Positions 43,958 through 56,954 of a DNA stretch of 64,000 bases are shown piece after piece. The notes under the pieces are model-generated. The model made no database searches. It was given only the letters and a program-made list of their open reading frames with translations, and was not told the DNA's origin. The DNA comes from Punctularia strigosozonata HHB-11173 SS5 (Eukaryota > Basidiomycota > Agaricomycetes > Corticiales > Punctulariaceae), in assembly GCF_000264995.1 (NCBI RefSeq), contig NW_006767450.1, positions 169,004 to 233,003 on the forward strand, read 5' to 3'. Each line of letters begins with the position of its first letter. Position 1 is the stretch's first letter. The translations under genes and the position numbers were made by a program.

Positions 43958-44376
43958 CTCCTGGGAATCGTAGACTCAGTATTTGACGCTCTTCGAGGTG
44001 GGATCGGTGGCGGTATACCGTGGCATCAACGAATCACTGAAAATGCGTTGATCAGCTGCGCTGCCTGCGCATTGCTCGACCAGCTGACGATTGCAGCGGG
44101 AAGCGGAGCGGCGGCAAACCATGCACTGTCAGTCTTGCCGGTCATCTGGAGCCCCGTGCACAAGCAGACGTGGTACTTGAAGCTTACGAGCCAACGCGGC
44201 CCTGCGGCATGATAAAAGTACCCACGTGTACGCCTTTTGCCGAGCCCACAAGGACAGTATCAATTACCGTCATGACTACATGCATATCAGCCTCACTCAA
44301 TATCACGATACGGCGACTAGGATGTATGGTTCAAAGCTCAAAGCTCGAAGGTACGACGTAGAAGCACCGGCAGGTC
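43958..44376. other. Spacer, no gene seen
   Basis: About 420 bp upstream of the P450 and downstream of pseudokinase 1. No recognisable frame. Confidence 0.45.
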
Positions 44377-46551
44377 CTACATGCTGGCACTCATCGCTGC
44401 GTGGCACTTCTCCAGCCGAGCCACTACCTCCTCCATAGTCGGCCGCTGCGCTGCATCGTATGCCCAGCAGTCTGCCACGAGCTTGTACAGCTCCTCGCTC
44501 ATGCCGTGGGCGATGACCATCGAGTCCGTAGGCCGTTCGGGAAGCCGCTGGTGGGTTTGACCCGAGTGCAAAAGCGCAAACTGCTCCAATGGCATCCGCG
44601 TGCTTGTCACGATCTTGCAGCAAACAGATATGAGAATTAATGCAACAGAGCGGGAATGGGAAATGAGTACTCACGTTCCAAACGAGACATGCAAAAGACC
44701 AAACATCGGCGGACTTCCCGTATGAACCACATCCGTCCGATTGGACGCGCTCCGGAGCAGTTAGCCTACGAAATGATCAGCTGACGGCATATATGGTCGA
44801 CGCGGGAGAAGGCATACCACCCGGAATCGTCGAGGGTATCTTCGACCAAGTCACGGCCTGGTTCCAGGAACTAGTGTGGCGTTACTCTCGGGCTGACGGG
44901 TCCCAGGAAAGCTGGACGCACCTGTGCCGCGTACCAGCCTGTTACCGTTACCTTCGGCAAGTCGCCTCCTTCCATGACGACAAATCGATACTGAGAAGCA
45001 AGCGCCAATCCATATACGGTGATTTGTAGAGGAACAGATGACATACATGTTTGATGCTTCCGTGCACGATATTTCTGCCGTGCAGCGACTTGATGCATCG
45101 CGCCATTTGTGTCAGCTGTTCACGAATATGTATATCAATCAGCGATCGTGATTGTGCTCAACATTGATCTTACCAGCTGAAGGCGGTCGGCACCCGGATG
45201 ATCATTTATGTACTTCTCTACACTGCACACCGCCGCGGGGCTGATCGAATAGCTGCAGGCGTAGACAGAGGTGATCAACACGTTTATCTGTCTGTCACCG
45301 ACGAGACCACTCACGGTTTCGTTTCATCGAGACTATAAGCCCATAGCGGCAAGACGACACCATCCTCATCCCCCTCGTACACCCGGGCCCACGTAATGAT
45401 GCAGCGCCGAAAACGCTGCGCAGAAGCCCGACTCATGAGCCAAAGGTAAACAGAACGTCCAAAACAAATCTACTCACATCCAACCACTGCTCGGCGGGTT
45501 CGAGCCCGGCTCGGCTCTTCCGGAACACCGCCCCCTCCACGTCCAAGAAGCGCGACAAGGCGTGCAGATCCGCGCTTTTACCGAGTCCGATCTCGTGTAT
45601 CTCACCGCGCCCGCATTCGATCTCGCAACCTTCCCGGAGGTCCTGCAGCGGCTCCCGCACCAATTCCGAAGCGGTGCGTAGAGCGGAGAAGGCGCGAGTG
45701 AGGGCGTCAGGCGCCTCGGGTACGATGTGGAGGACCTGCATGGACCTGCATGAGCGTCGTGGCCCCAGGCATACATACACTTGGAGAAGCGAACGAACAT
45801 GCTGCAGTCTTTCCATCGTGACCACGATATTTTCTCTGCAGACTTCCTTCCCGTGTCCCGAGGCCGTGTGATATGCGTTGCAGAGTGTTTCCAGAGTGCA
45901 GACCGCTTCTTCGATGCTCGGAAACTGGACATACTTTGACAGCTAGCCATCCGATGAGGTGAGTCATCAGTCCTTTCGAATCAAGAGAGGGACATACGTT
46001 GTATCGAGAGACGCATTTTTGTATTTGAATGATGAAGTCTCGCGTCATGGTGTCCGCTATGCGCTGCGAGGGGGCCCACTCCCATTCTTTCTTGCTTGTC
46101 CAGCGGAGCTCGGCGATTTCCGCCAGTAAACTACGAAAGATAAAACGGTCAGCGTAGTTCGAGGAGGAACGTACGCGTAGTACGACTTGCCTTTCGACAC
46201 GCGGCAGAGCATCCCTGACTCCCCGTCTGACGCGATTAGGAATCAGAACCATCTGGTCGCAGTTCTTGCGGTAAAGTGCAAGGACAAGCCGATCGCAGAA
46301 CACAGCGAGGAGTCCGGCCTCGTGTCTATGATCGGTGAAAGCATTAGACAACCAAGTCGTTTCTGCAGTTATGTGGCGCAAGACGAGGGCGGCGAGACGA
46401 ACCTGTCGGTTCGAACCTCGTGAACAGAGTTGATGATGCCAGCGAGTAGTCTCAGAATCTGGCGGAGGTAGTCAACGTGCGACAAGTCCAGCGCTGTATC
46501 CACCGGAGAATCTGCTGAAGAGGCGTAATCTACGGGCAGGGACGATTGCAT
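44377..46551 (-). CDS. Pseudokinase-like protein 1
   Basis: A multi-exon gene with a degenerate kinase domain. The N-terminal ~350 residues are helical and family-specific (LDLSHVDYLRQILRLLAGI, LVLALYRKNCDQMVLI, ADTMTRDFIIQIQKCVSRY, MERLQHVRSLLQVYVCLG). Then WARVYEGDEDGVVLPLWAYS, YSISPAAVCSVEKYIND, MARCIKSLHGRNIVHGSIKH (catalytic loop HGSIK, so the HRD Asp is replaced by Ser) and VTVTGWYAAQ at the DFG position. The C-lobe is standard: LTAPERVQSDG, YGKSADVWSFACLVWN, then after a gtgagt donor RPTMEEVVARLEKC. Loss of both catalytic Asp residues predicts no phosphotransfer, so a scaffold or regulatory role. The junctions in the N-terminal half are uncertain. Confidence 0.65.
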
Positions 46552-47669
46552 ATTCGGGCGATGCGTCGGTTTCAGATTGTGGAAGTAATGCGTGTTGTGG
46601 GCTGTATCAAGGTAACCTGCTCCCTCGTTTGGACCGTAATTTATAGAGGGGCAACATCAAGCTATACATCGCTCTCGAGGCGAACCTTCGAGCTGTTGCC
46701 TAGGCGTCCTTATCTGTTAGGAGGGGTGGATAGAAAGAGCAGCCTAAGATGGAAGTGAATGCTGTCCTCAGCTCACAATGACAAGAGAACCTATGTATCA
46801 TAATTGCATTCAGAGGTAGCGACGAAGGCAGATGATCCTCTTGTCCATCGGAGTTGCGCAAGCTATCGGCGGACTGCATTTCAGCCCGTGCTGGTTGGTC
46901 AGCACAACGGCAGAACAACGCAAGTAGGTCCGTGTGGATAATCCCTAGTACAGTGGGCCGATCCGCCGTACAATATCAACTCCGCTGCAAGCTGTCCGAT
47001 ATTCTTGTCGGTCCTTCAGCATTGCTTTCAACAATAAGAGCATCACTAGCGACAGAACTGCAACGACCGAAGTTCTCGTGCGCTATTCGGCCTGATAGGT
47101 GGTCTTGCGACGATCAACGCAGAATCGAGAAGGCGCGACCGTGGTATAGCAGCGTGCCGGTGGGAAGCAAGATGTGCTGATTATGTAAAACCAGTGACTG
47201 TGATGACTGTGATGATGACGCGCGATTTCGATGGCGCTGTAATAGCGCTGTCGCTCCTTTTATGAGCGCGGTTTCATTGACAGGACCGATGCAGCCGTAA
47301 ACTGTGTCGCCTCTCAATATTGGTGTAAAGCACGCGACCTTTGCAGCGCATGCTGAGCCATGCACGTGTGGCGGATGATGATGCAGAGGTTTCCACCAAG
47401 GCACCATCTGTTCCTCATGCTGCCTACCACATTCCTCTCGTTGGTCGTTTGGACTCCGTACCAGACCTGTTTTGACTCGTTGAGTCAGTGCAAGGCAGAA
47501 CGACAAAGGGAGTATCGTGGACTTCAAGCACACCCAAATGTTAGTGGGAGATATAACTTGGGTATTAACACATTTTCGAGTCTCTTTAGCCTAGAAGAAC
47601 GCAAACCTCGCCCAATTTCTACGAAGTGCGTATGCTAAAGCGCAGATGTGAGCTGTTTGATACATGGCT
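46552..47669. other. Spacer between pseudokinases
   Basis: About 1.1 kb. I see no gene in it. It holds the pseudokinase 1 upstream region and the 3' flank of pseudokinase 2. Confidence 0.45.
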
Positions 47670-49560
47670 TCAGCACCATCGACTCCTACGCGGCTTCAAC
47701 CAATGAGCATGACAACTCTCCGGCCGAGCCACAGCCTCCTGAATCGTAGGTCGCTGTGCTGCATTGAATGCCCAGCAGTCCTCCATGAGCTTGTGCAACT
47801 CCGCGCTCATACCACGAGCGACAGTTGCAGGATTCGTGGGTATTTCAAGTAGCTTTTGTATGCGATCCGGGAAGTGGGGCCAAAGCGCTATCAATTGGCT
47901 AAATCGCAGCTGAGTGCTTGTCATAATCTTCCAAAAGATGCATCAATTGACCTGCTTTAAAACCATGGGGTAACGAAGGCTCACACTCCGAATAATGCAT
48001 GAAAGTGACCACACATCTCTTGGCTTTCCATATGTGGTATTTTTATCGTCTGCGACACACTCCGGAGCAGGAAACCTGGTCTTCATAAGTTTATAGTATC
48101 CAACGAATTGGTACGAGAAGAGAGTGTACGAAATGGAATCGTGTGGCCTGTCAAAACTGATTCACATCCTTCTCCCAAGAACTAGTGTTCCACGCTGTTA
48201 TCGAGCTATGCGAACATGAATGAGGTGAACGTACTTCCGTTACATAAAATCCTGTCACAATGACCTGCGGTGCTTTGTTCTCATCCTCGAAAAACAACGA
48301 ATGGGGTCTATCAGCCAAGTATTTCAGTCAGCGCTCACTGTGGAAGACAGTCACGAATGGAATGCTCACATATTCCACGTCACCGTGCACAATGTTCCGG
48401 TCATGTGGTGAGCTGAGGCATCGCGCTACCTGGATAGCCTATACAGCAAACAACTCATCAATTATTCCTTACCAACTGGAGCCGATTAACTTCGCGACGT
48501 GTTTTGAGGTAGGCCCTTACGTTACCCAATGCTAAAGGGCTGATCGCAAAACTGCGGTGCACAGCAATGAGAACGAGCGTAGACTGTGAGTATAAGTGTG
48601 TACGTACGGTCCCTCAGCATGTAGACCATAAGCTCATAGAGGCAAGACAACACCATCCTCATTGCCTTCATAAACCTTCGCCCATGTCATGATCCCGCAA
48701 TGGAAACGCTGATTCCCCCGTTATGCTCAGCACGTTGAAAACCACTCTTATCGGGACTTACTCACGTTCAACCAGCCTTCCTTGGAGTCACTATATGCCT
48801 GGTATATGAGGATAGCGGCCTGTTCTGCATCCAAGGATTCGCTGGTGATGTATAAGTCCGAATCGCAGGAAACCGACGACCCGCTCTTCACAGTATCCTG
48901 GGGCCTGAGCTTGAATCGGATATGGCAGTCAATCATATCATCCTGAAGCGGCTTGCGCGCCAGGATAGACGCGGCACGTGAGGTAGAGAAGGCGAGAGGC
49001 AGCGGGCTCGAGTGGACCAATAAACAAGCATGAAAGAGGGCGAACGAGATTCCATTTGGCATTGAGAAATAACATGCGGACGACCTATAACGTGCGACAT
49101 CAGGAGTCGCCTCGCCAACCACTGATGTGAAGTAGATCACATATGAGTTGGGACTCCTCTAGCTTGACCGCAATCTTCTTTCCGTGGCTTTCCTTCAGGT
49201 TTTTCGGAGCAGTGGCATATACTTCGCAAAGTGTCGTCAGAGCGGAGATTGTTTCTTGGATACTCAGGCTATCAATGTGTCCCTGCTACCGTGTGAGTAG
49301 TTGTGCTCGTCTGTAGAACTCTGAATATTTCCCACCGTCTGCCTAAGATGCGTTCACATGTCAAATCATCTCTGCGCGATACGAGAGGATTCGCGAACCT
49401 GGTGATCATGTCCTCAACGAAGCCCAGCATATTGAGTTGTTCTCTGAATAAGTACACCGGATTGTTGATGAGAAGATTATACCCGGCTGTTTCCTGATGA
49501 AAGAAGTATGAGTGCGCACGGTAACAGGTCGGAAAGGCGTGTGTCGATAACATACTACTA
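47670..49560 (-). pseudogene. Pseudokinase-like gene 2, stop at a Trp codon
   Basis: A paralog of the 44377 gene with the same exon plan. Matching blocks: AYSDSKEGWLN, then MTWAKVYEGNEDGVVLPL. Here TGA at 48634-48636 stands where gene 1 has TGG (LPLWAYS). Beyond it come FAISPLALGNVRAYLK, IQVARCLSSPHDRNIVHGDVEY (this copy keeps Asp in HGD but has lost the usual Lys), FPAPECVADD, YGKPRDVWSLSCIIRS, and after a gtgagc donor the C-lobe LMEDCWAFNAAQRPTIQEA. The 5' part (GYNLLINNPVYLFREQLN) aligns poorly with gene 1. The single stop suggests a recent pseudogene. It lies tandem to gene 1 on the same strand. Confidence 0.6.
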
Positions 49561-50449
49561 CTTCACCGCACTCATTGATCATAAAGGGGATATGGCGCAA
49601 AGCTGTCGGATCAGTAACAGCACCGGCTTGTTAGCTAGGTCGCCTTGTCTTGGTCTCCGAGGCGAGCAGAACAATAGCACAAACCTTCGCTGTCGGCCGA
49701 TCGCGATTCCTTGTTTGTAGTTCTTTGTTCACATGAGGTGTCGATTATAGCATGCAGATACCACTTCGATCCAAATTTTGCAGCCATCAACCGGACCGCA
49801 TTCGACAGCATTCGTATCCGACTGGTATTGGTCGATCGGCGAAACTACATCATCGTGCCTTCAGAGACGCAAGAGCTCCGGATAATAAACTGACACTTCA
49901 GTACATGAGATCCAACGAAGCGATCGATATCGCAAAACGGCGGGTCACCTCTCCCGTCTCACTGAGCTCGCTTCCGTAACCGCGATACCGGCCCCACATG
50001 ACGGCGCCGGCACGCGCAGTTTCTCCTGGAACAAGACTCGGTCTATTGTCCAGACAGTTGGAACGTTTCAGAACGAGCGATTCCGACGCGGCATCGGTCC
50101 GATGAAGATGAGCAACGAGAGAGGACTGGTGATTATATAAGCTCTTGGGCGGACCGCGTAAATCGAGGCCGCGAAGCTACACGGCTTCGAGCTCGCCATC
50201 GTTCTGAACGAGCTTCCTATACTCGGATACAATAAACTCAAAGAGGTTTTGGCATCCGCAACCACGCTTAGCCTCGTTATCTATATTTACATACTTCCTT
50301 CTACGAATATCATCCATAATGTCACAAGACCGAAGTCACGAACGGATTCAGCAAGTTCCGCCAACAACAAGAAGCCTTAAGCGCGCATTCCAGGAGAGGA
50401 GCGGAAGAGATCCCATGAAACGGGAAGAGACCGGGGGTATCATGTATCA
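49561..50449. other. Spacer, no gene seen
   Basis: About 890 bp with short frames only, between pseudokinase 2 and the GATA factor 3' end. Confidence 0.45.
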
Positions 50450-51788
50450 TCATCGAGTCGCCGACGCCGGCTCCTTCACGTTTTCGTGCATCGGCGGCAC
50501 CCGCGCCGCGCCGCGTACGGTAGCTCGCGGCCGACGCGCCTCCCCATCCGTCTCCACCTCCCTCTCCGCCGCGTCGCTCTCCCTCCTCGTCCTCGCGCGC
50601 ATCCCGCCCGGCGCCGGGGGAAGAAGCTCAGTCCGCATCTGGGACGGCACCGTCTGCGCCGCGTGGGGAAGGTCGTACGGCGTCGACGGCGACGCGCTGA
50701 GCCGGTGGCGGATCCGCTCGCGGTCGCGGTCGCGCCGGGTGATGGCCTCGTGCGGACGGGGCTTCATGTGCGTCCGCTCGTATAGCCCGCATTTGTTGCA
50801 CAACTGGGGGGACCCCGATCGGATCGATTAAATAACGAGAGTCAGTCAGCTCGCAGGAAGGGGAGAGGGGGGGAGGTGAAAGCGGACGGTTACCGATTTT
50901 CCGGGGGTGAGCGACGACCGCCGCCAGGCCGCGGACGAGCGCGCGTCGCAGTTGAAGCAGACGCGCTCGACCTGTCCGTGGCTTCCCCGGCCGGGCCTCG
51001 CCGCGGGCTGGTAGTCGTGCGCGCGAGCGTCGTTCGGGCTGGCCGGCCAGCGGTTCCACGGTCGGGCCAGTTCCGGTTCCGCAGGCGCGCTCGGCGACGA
51101 GCCGTCCGCGTCGTCGTCGGAGGCGGGCAGGCCGTTGGGAGCGGGGTACAGCACGCGGTGATAGGGCTCGAAGTCGAAGGTGGGTACCGACGCGTCTTCG
51201 GAGGAGGTGCCCGTGCTAGAGCTGCAGCTTTCGGTGCTGGATGCTTCGGTCGGTGCCTCGGGCGGACCGGAGCGCGTCGTCGTCACACGCTCCGTCGGCT
51301 GCTGCGTATCTGGGCGAGGAGAAGACGGGTATCAGCATTTGGGTATCCGGGGTGGGTCCTCGCGAGATCGCTAATCTCGCTCGTGGGAGAGGCGGGGCGG
51401 CGCTCACCGTAACTATGGCTGGGCCATACCCAATCTTCAGGCTCGATTTTGACCGCGGCCTTGGGGATGGGCGAATGCCATGTCGAGTAGGACTCCGCTG
51501 CCGCCGCCACCATCCCTCTGGCGCTCGTGCTGCCTGCGAGCCAGCTGGGGGGGTTCGTCGTGTCATCTGTGGCGTTGGCGAGCGACACCCTGGGGAAGCA
51601 TAGACCACGATGTTCAACATGATCTCTATAGTGGCGCGCTGGAAAACTCACGGGTTCCCCCCTACGACGGCGTTAAAAAGAAACGCATCCATCCGACTCT
51701 GGACGCGCTGCACCACCGGCGAGTCCGAATGGACCGTCCGGAGAAGAGAGGAAATGGAGAGCGTCTCGTCCAGGCTCAGCACGAACAT
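50450..51788 (-). CDS. GATA-type zinc-finger transcription factor
   Basis: Binds GATA-like DNA sites in the nucleus. Exon 1 starts at 51788 (MFVLSLDETLSISSLLR). Introns join NP to VSLANATDD, and SY to DTQQPTERVTTTR. A long acidic/Ser-rich region follows. The finger is split by an intron: CFNCDARSSAAWRRSSLTPG, then after a ccccag acceptor LCNKCGLYERTHMKPRP. Together they form the C-x2-C ... C-x2-C layout of a single GATA finger, with the basic tail (ITRRDRDRERIRHR) that contacts DNA. The first knuckle spacing and the Ala-Trp-Arg-Arg loop (usual T-x-x-W-R-R) are slightly divergent. The C-terminus is low-complexity and ends EPASATR. The specific pathway is unknown. Confidence 0.8.
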
Positions 51789-52556
51789 CGTGGCGGACGA
51801 ACGGAGGAGGAGAAAGAGAAAGAGAAAGGGAGAGAGCCACCCAGCGACCGAACCGAGTGAGACATAATAATGCCCCACCGCCGAAAGTGCCCCAGGGCGC
51901 GTGCACCCTCGCGTCAGGGACGCTGGCGCCGAAGGCAGCACAAAGAATTCCGGATAAGAACCCACTCCGAAAATGCAAAACATTACATAACGACCCCAGC
52001 AGCCGAGAAAGGCCTAGTCGAGACGGCGCGTGCCAGTTGCGCTTGTGGCCCGTTTCCGCCATCCCTTTCAGTCCGTTTTTGACTGATAATCGTACGGCAC
52101 GATACCAGGTCTTTCAAGAAGAACGGGAGGAGTTGATGATCCATGATGATGATCGAGAGGGCAGCCCAGAGGCGTCAAAATCAATTTCGAATTCTATCAC
52201 GTGAGTCTGCACTGCACGCGCGGTCGTCGGGAAGCGCCGCCCCAATCGAGTCCTTCCGGAAATCAGATGCATGAGAACGCGACACGGCAATTTGTCTGTC
52301 CAACTCCGCGGGCGTTCTGGCAAAAAGGCCCGGCGGAGACGGGGAAGAACGTGGACGAAATGCAGTCCGATGATCTCACACTGAAGGAAGGCGACTACCA
52401 TGCCATACTGATGCATATGTAAAAGAAGGCGACATATAAGTTTACGGGCGAGCGACATGACAACATCGGAAAGAAGCAGGAGTGTAGCAACGAGAGCAGT
52501 ACCACTATTATCATGTACTAATGTAAAATCTGGTAACGGTCGACAAACCACGTTTT
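51789..52556. promoter_or_regulatory. Upstream region of the GATA factor
   Basis: About 770 bp between the GATA-factor start and the 3' end of the gene at 52557. No gene is seen; presumed to include the GATA-factor promoter. It has CT-rich stretches typical of fungal promoters. Confidence 0.4.
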
Positions 52557-55500
52557 TTAAGTGCCGCTTCGAGCGTTGAGGTCGAGCGTCATTTTCGCGA
52601 GCTCATGTTTAGGTATTTCAGCCAGCTTCGTGCACACTTCCCAGTGCTCCTTCTCGCAGTGCTCCATGAGCGCGGACCAGGACGCGTTTTGCGGAAACTT
52701 GGCCACCACCACATCCGGAACCTGCTCGTGCAAATTCCTACGAAAGCGACGTTCAGTTACGAGGATGATATTGAGTGAGTCGGCCGATCGGCTTACATGC
52801 ACATGCGACAGAACATGGTCTTGTTCTGAGTGTGATACAGGATGGGAATGTGCGCGATGCTCAGCTTGATGCCTCGCGGAATGATGGACAGCTCGTTCGC
52901 CTCCTGCTTGGGCTCCGTGTGCGTCCCGTCCTGCTGGGTGTGGGCTGGACGCTCAGACTGTGGCCCAGAGCCCCGGGATTGCAACTGAGGGAAAAGATCA
53001 GGGATAGGTCCAGCAACAGGGAGCTGTGATTGGACTGGAGGATCAGGCTGAGGGCCAGCAGACTGGGATTGTGCTGGAGAAGTTGGCTGAGGAGTAGTGA
53101 GTTTGGACCGAGCTTGATGATCAGGCTGAGGGCTAGGCGGCTGAGAGGTCGCTTGAGGTTGAGGCTGAGGGTGGGAACTAGCCAAACGAGCTTGCGGCAA
53201 AGGTGGCGAACTCTGCGTAGGCGGATCGGCCGAGTCGTCTTCCCCTAACTGGTCCATCTCCAGATCTTCCTCGTTCTTGACGCTGAGATCCCACATCAGC
53301 GCGTCCGCCGGGCGACCGCGCAGTACCGGGCTAGACATGATTCCGGTCTCCACCACCTGCCCCTCGGACACGTACGCAGACGACGCGTCCGACATCAACT
53401 CGTCCTCCCCGACCGGCGACGCCCGCCCCGGTTTCTCTTCCTCCTCCTCCTCCTCCTCGGCTATCGCCGTCCACGCGGGAGCTGCCACGCTCGGCGTCAA
53501 CGTCCTCGACGACCCAGACGCCTCCTCCCCGTCCTCCGTCCGCTTTCGCTTTCTCGGCGGCGGCGAACCCGACGGAGACCGCGACGGGCGGTGCCCGATC
53601 AGGTCTAGCACCGCCGCGTCGTCTTCGGGCTCGATCTTCGGCCGCACCGCCGTCGGCCCGTCCTGCGCCTCGAGCGCTTTTCCCAGGGCGAACCAGTTGA
53701 ATTCCGGCGGGGAACTGGTGAGGTCGATGATATCGGGGAGGTCGAGCGAGATACTCGGGGCGGGCCCTCCGGTGTCGTGGACGGGTGAGGTTGTGGACGG
53801 CGACCGAAGTGCGCCCGCCTCTTTCGCTTGCGAGGGATCTGGTACAGGCGTCTTTGACGAGGATCCAACTGCGGTGTCCGTAACGATATTTGTGGAGGCA
53901 GGCGGGTCGGCAGAGGTCTCGGCCGCACCTGCGCCCTCAGCGGCCGACGTCGAGGAGGGTCCATCGGCCATGTGCTGCTCCGTCGTTGCGCGAAGCTGAC
54001 GAAAGGTGCTGTATCAGAGATATGATCCGGGGGGTTTCGCGCTGAATCGACCTACGGCATTCAACAGCGAAGCGAGGTTGGCCGCCTTGGATTCCGCAGC
54101 CAGTCGCGCGGCCCGATCCTTCTGCGCCTCTTTCAGAACTGGTAGAATGCTTCCCACATCAGCAACACGCCCCCAACGCAGACGACGGGATGGACGGGAG
54201 AGGGGGGGGAAGGGGGAACGCACCGCTTGCGACCTTGAGCTCCATCTCGGCCGTCACCGTCTTCTTGAACGTCTCCAGCAGCTCCGTCGGGTACGCCGCC
54301 GGCTTCGGCGGCTCGCCCTGCGGCGGCTCCGCCCCCGCCTGACCCTGCGCGCGCGCGCCGAGCGCCGCCTTCAACCGCGCGTTCTCCTCCAAGATCGTCC
54401 TCGTCCCGCTCACCAATATCCGATTATGGTCCGTCGCCTCCCCGAGGGCCTTCACCGCGCGCTCCTCCGCCTCCCGCGCGCGCGCGCCCTCGCGCCGGGC
54501 CGCCGCGAGGTCCTCGCGCAGCTGCGCCGCCGCCGCCTTCGCCACCTCCCGCTCGCCCTCGAGCGCGCGCGCCCTGGCCGCCGTCTGCCGGCACCGCGCG
54601 AGCGCGTGGTCCCGCTGCGCCGCGGCGGCGTCGAACTGCGCGCGCCCGCGCGCGACCTCGGCGTGCAGGATCTCGAGCGCCCTCGCCCACTGGTCCGTGA
54701 AGGCGGCCGCGAGCGCGGAGCGGACGGCGTTGAGGGTGGTGTCGAAGTGGGCGACCATCGCGTCGCGCAGGGGGGTGGTGATGGACTGCACGTGGGCCTG
54801 CGCGGGAGTGGGCTGGGCGGGGGTGCCGAGGGTGGCGGTTTGGTGTGAGGACGAGCTGCGTGTGTGCTGCGAGGCGAGGGATTGTTGGGATGAAGAGCTG
54901 GGCACCGTAGCGAGGGTGGATGCGCTGGAGGAGGCGACGAAAGCTTGATAGGGGGAGCTGGACGGGGCAGGGCCATTGGTGCTGGAGGCTGTAGTTGGAG
55001 GAACCGAGGATGCGTGCCGGTTCGGGTACGATGCTGGAAGAAGACTATGCTGGGGAGCTTGACTCTGTTGTTGTTGTTGTTGTTGTTGTGGATGTTGTTG
55101 TCGTGGATGTGCATGAGTTTGACTAAATGCTTGCTGCTGATGTGGGGCATAGGTGGGTGCGCACGCGGAGGAATGCTGTGGTGCCGTCGGTCGGACCGGC
55201 TGTTGTCTGGCATCGGGATACCGAACAAGCTGACCGGCGTGTTGGGCCTGCTGCTGGCCGATGTATTGAGTTTGATGATGGGGCAAGCTCGCAGAAGGGG
55301 CGGCGGGCACATGATGGGGAGGAGGATATGGAGGTGACACGGGTGGATACCCAACTTGCATAGGCCAGAACGCACTCTGCTGGCTCGAATAGGGTACGCC
55401 TTGGATTGCGGTGTGCTGCTGGTGCTGTGGATGCGTCTGGGTCCTAGTACGCGACGCGTTCGTAAGCGGCAGCACGTTTGGGCTAAGGACAGGCCCCGGC

Positions 55501-56129
55501 TCGGGCCGCTGAGAAGAAGGCGCAGACGTTGACGGGGCAAGCTGCCTCCCCGCCATCGCCATCTTTTCCATCTGGTGTTTGAGGACATCGGGGCGCAAGT
55601 GGCCCCCAGCATTCGGCGTGTTCGCCGGCGACTGTGAGGACGACGCGAGGCCGTGCGCCGTCACCTCCAGCCGCCCCGCCAGCTCGCGCAACTGTGCGGA
55701 CGTCGGGCGCAAATGCATGTTCGCACTCGCGTTTCCCTGCTGGAATGCGAGCGGACTCTGACCGTGCGTGGAAGAGGGGCGCTGGGCCGACTCGTCCACG
55801 GCGCTCGCGTTCCCAACGTTGTGGTTGTGCACGCTCGGCGTCGTGCGCGAATGAGTCGAGCCCGAGGCCACGCCGCCACTCCGATGGAAGAGATTGGGCG
55901 AGATCGGGGAGGGCAGCTGCCTGACGGCTTGTCTGCGGTACTCCGCCAGCGCGTCCAGGTTGGCGCCCGCGACCACATCCATGGCCGCTTCTGCTTCTGT
56001 CTCCGCTTTGGGGGCGCTGATCTCGCCAGGCGGCGGCAACGAGGCCGACGGGGGCGGCGACGGCGGGGAGGGCGAGTTGGGAGGGTCAGTCAAGTCTATA
56101 ATTTCATTAGGGGTTGCTGAAGAGGCCAT
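52557..56129 (-). CDS. Long protein: two SIM-like motifs, coiled coil, C2H2-like finger
   Basis: I read one gene of about 1120 residues. Start MASSATPNEIIDLTDPPNS at 56129. Residues ~100-430 are Gln/Pro/Ser-rich with a short poly-Gln. Residues ~450-600 form an Ala/Arg/Glu coiled coil (ALEILHAEVARGRAQFD, LREDLAAARREGARA). An intron (gtgcgt ... ctaccag) joins KVAS to VLKEAQKDRAARLAAES, and another (gtaggt ... cgtcag) joins LLNA to LRATTEQHMADG. A second IIDLTSSPP, a basic patch (PPRKRKRTEDGE), an acidic run and a Pro/Gln region follow. The C-terminus has FCRMCMN ... LMEHCEKEHWEVC, a C2H2-like finger split by an intron. Two IIDLT motifs suggest SUMO binding. It is probably a nuclear regulator; the joining of the two halves is inference. 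Confidence 0.6.
55066..55092. repeat. GTT/CAA triplet repeat (poly-Gln)
   Basis: A run of GTT units on the + strand, encoding Gln on the minus strand inside the 52557-56129 gene. A likely length-variable site. Confidence 0.8.
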
Positions 56130-56954
56130 GCGTCCAGGATGAAGCCCAACGATCGGTGCAAAGTTTATCAAGGGGTGTCCCTGACCGCGGGACCTGAGCG
56201 TGGGAATTGCGTATGTTATGAACATGACCCCTTTTATACCGTACCTGCCAGGGCCCCATGCTGCAGCCTCACCACTCAACTGAGTTCTACACATGGGTGC
56301 CAGTGGGCAAAAATGGATAACCCTCAACCCTGGGAGGGAAGATCACCTTATCTGATCCTTCCACGACATTCCATGCCAACATATCACCATGGTGATTGAT
56401 CGCATCACCTCATTTGTCGTATATAAAGACCTATCCGGGTTGCATGTATTCTTTGCTCACCCCCACCACAAGGAAGGAGACCGCTTTCACCTTGACATGA
56501 CACCGGAGAGCCGTGGCACTTACTAGCACTCGGAAGTGGCCCTTGCTTGACCAGCGACAAGGTGAGAAAGATGCAGAAAACAGCTACAACGGCCCTAACA
56601 CTGAATACCGCAAAGAAAACTTCGTCCGGTGATGAGCAACTCTCAGGGCTGTCACGCTCGGAATCCGCCACCTGGGCTCCAGTTGAAATCACAGATGCAC
56701 CTAGCCCTAGGCTCTGCCTGCAATATACCTCTTGTATACCCATCTATCTCCATTATAGTACTCCCTATGGTTAATATCATCTCAGAGGCACTACTGTCCA
56801 AGAAAAACTGTGCTGCCAGACAGAAACCAGATCATCATGCACCTTTAATCCCTATCTCGGTTAGATTGACATGTAGGTGCCAGTCGCCCACCACGGCCGA
56901 GCCTCTCGCTCCTTCAGATATCTCGACACCTCAACGTCGCTCGCCGAGTCCCCC
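56130..56954. other. Upstream region, no gene seen
   Basis: About 820 bp upstream of the SIM-motif gene. It contains a 14-base palindrome (ATCACCATGGTGAT, near 56383) but no gene or regulatory site I can name. Confidence 0.4.

Noticed and set aside
54006-54848. 280-codon plus-strand frame
   Set aside because: Arg/Leu-rich antisense shadow of the coiled-coil exon.
54452-55612. 386-codon minus-strand frame
   Set aside because: Out-of-frame Ser/Pro/Arg product of the same GC-rich exon as the SIM-motif gene.
56383-56396. 14-base palindrome ATCACCATGGTGAT
   Set aside because: Short palindromes of this size are expected by chance, and nothing else marks it as a site.
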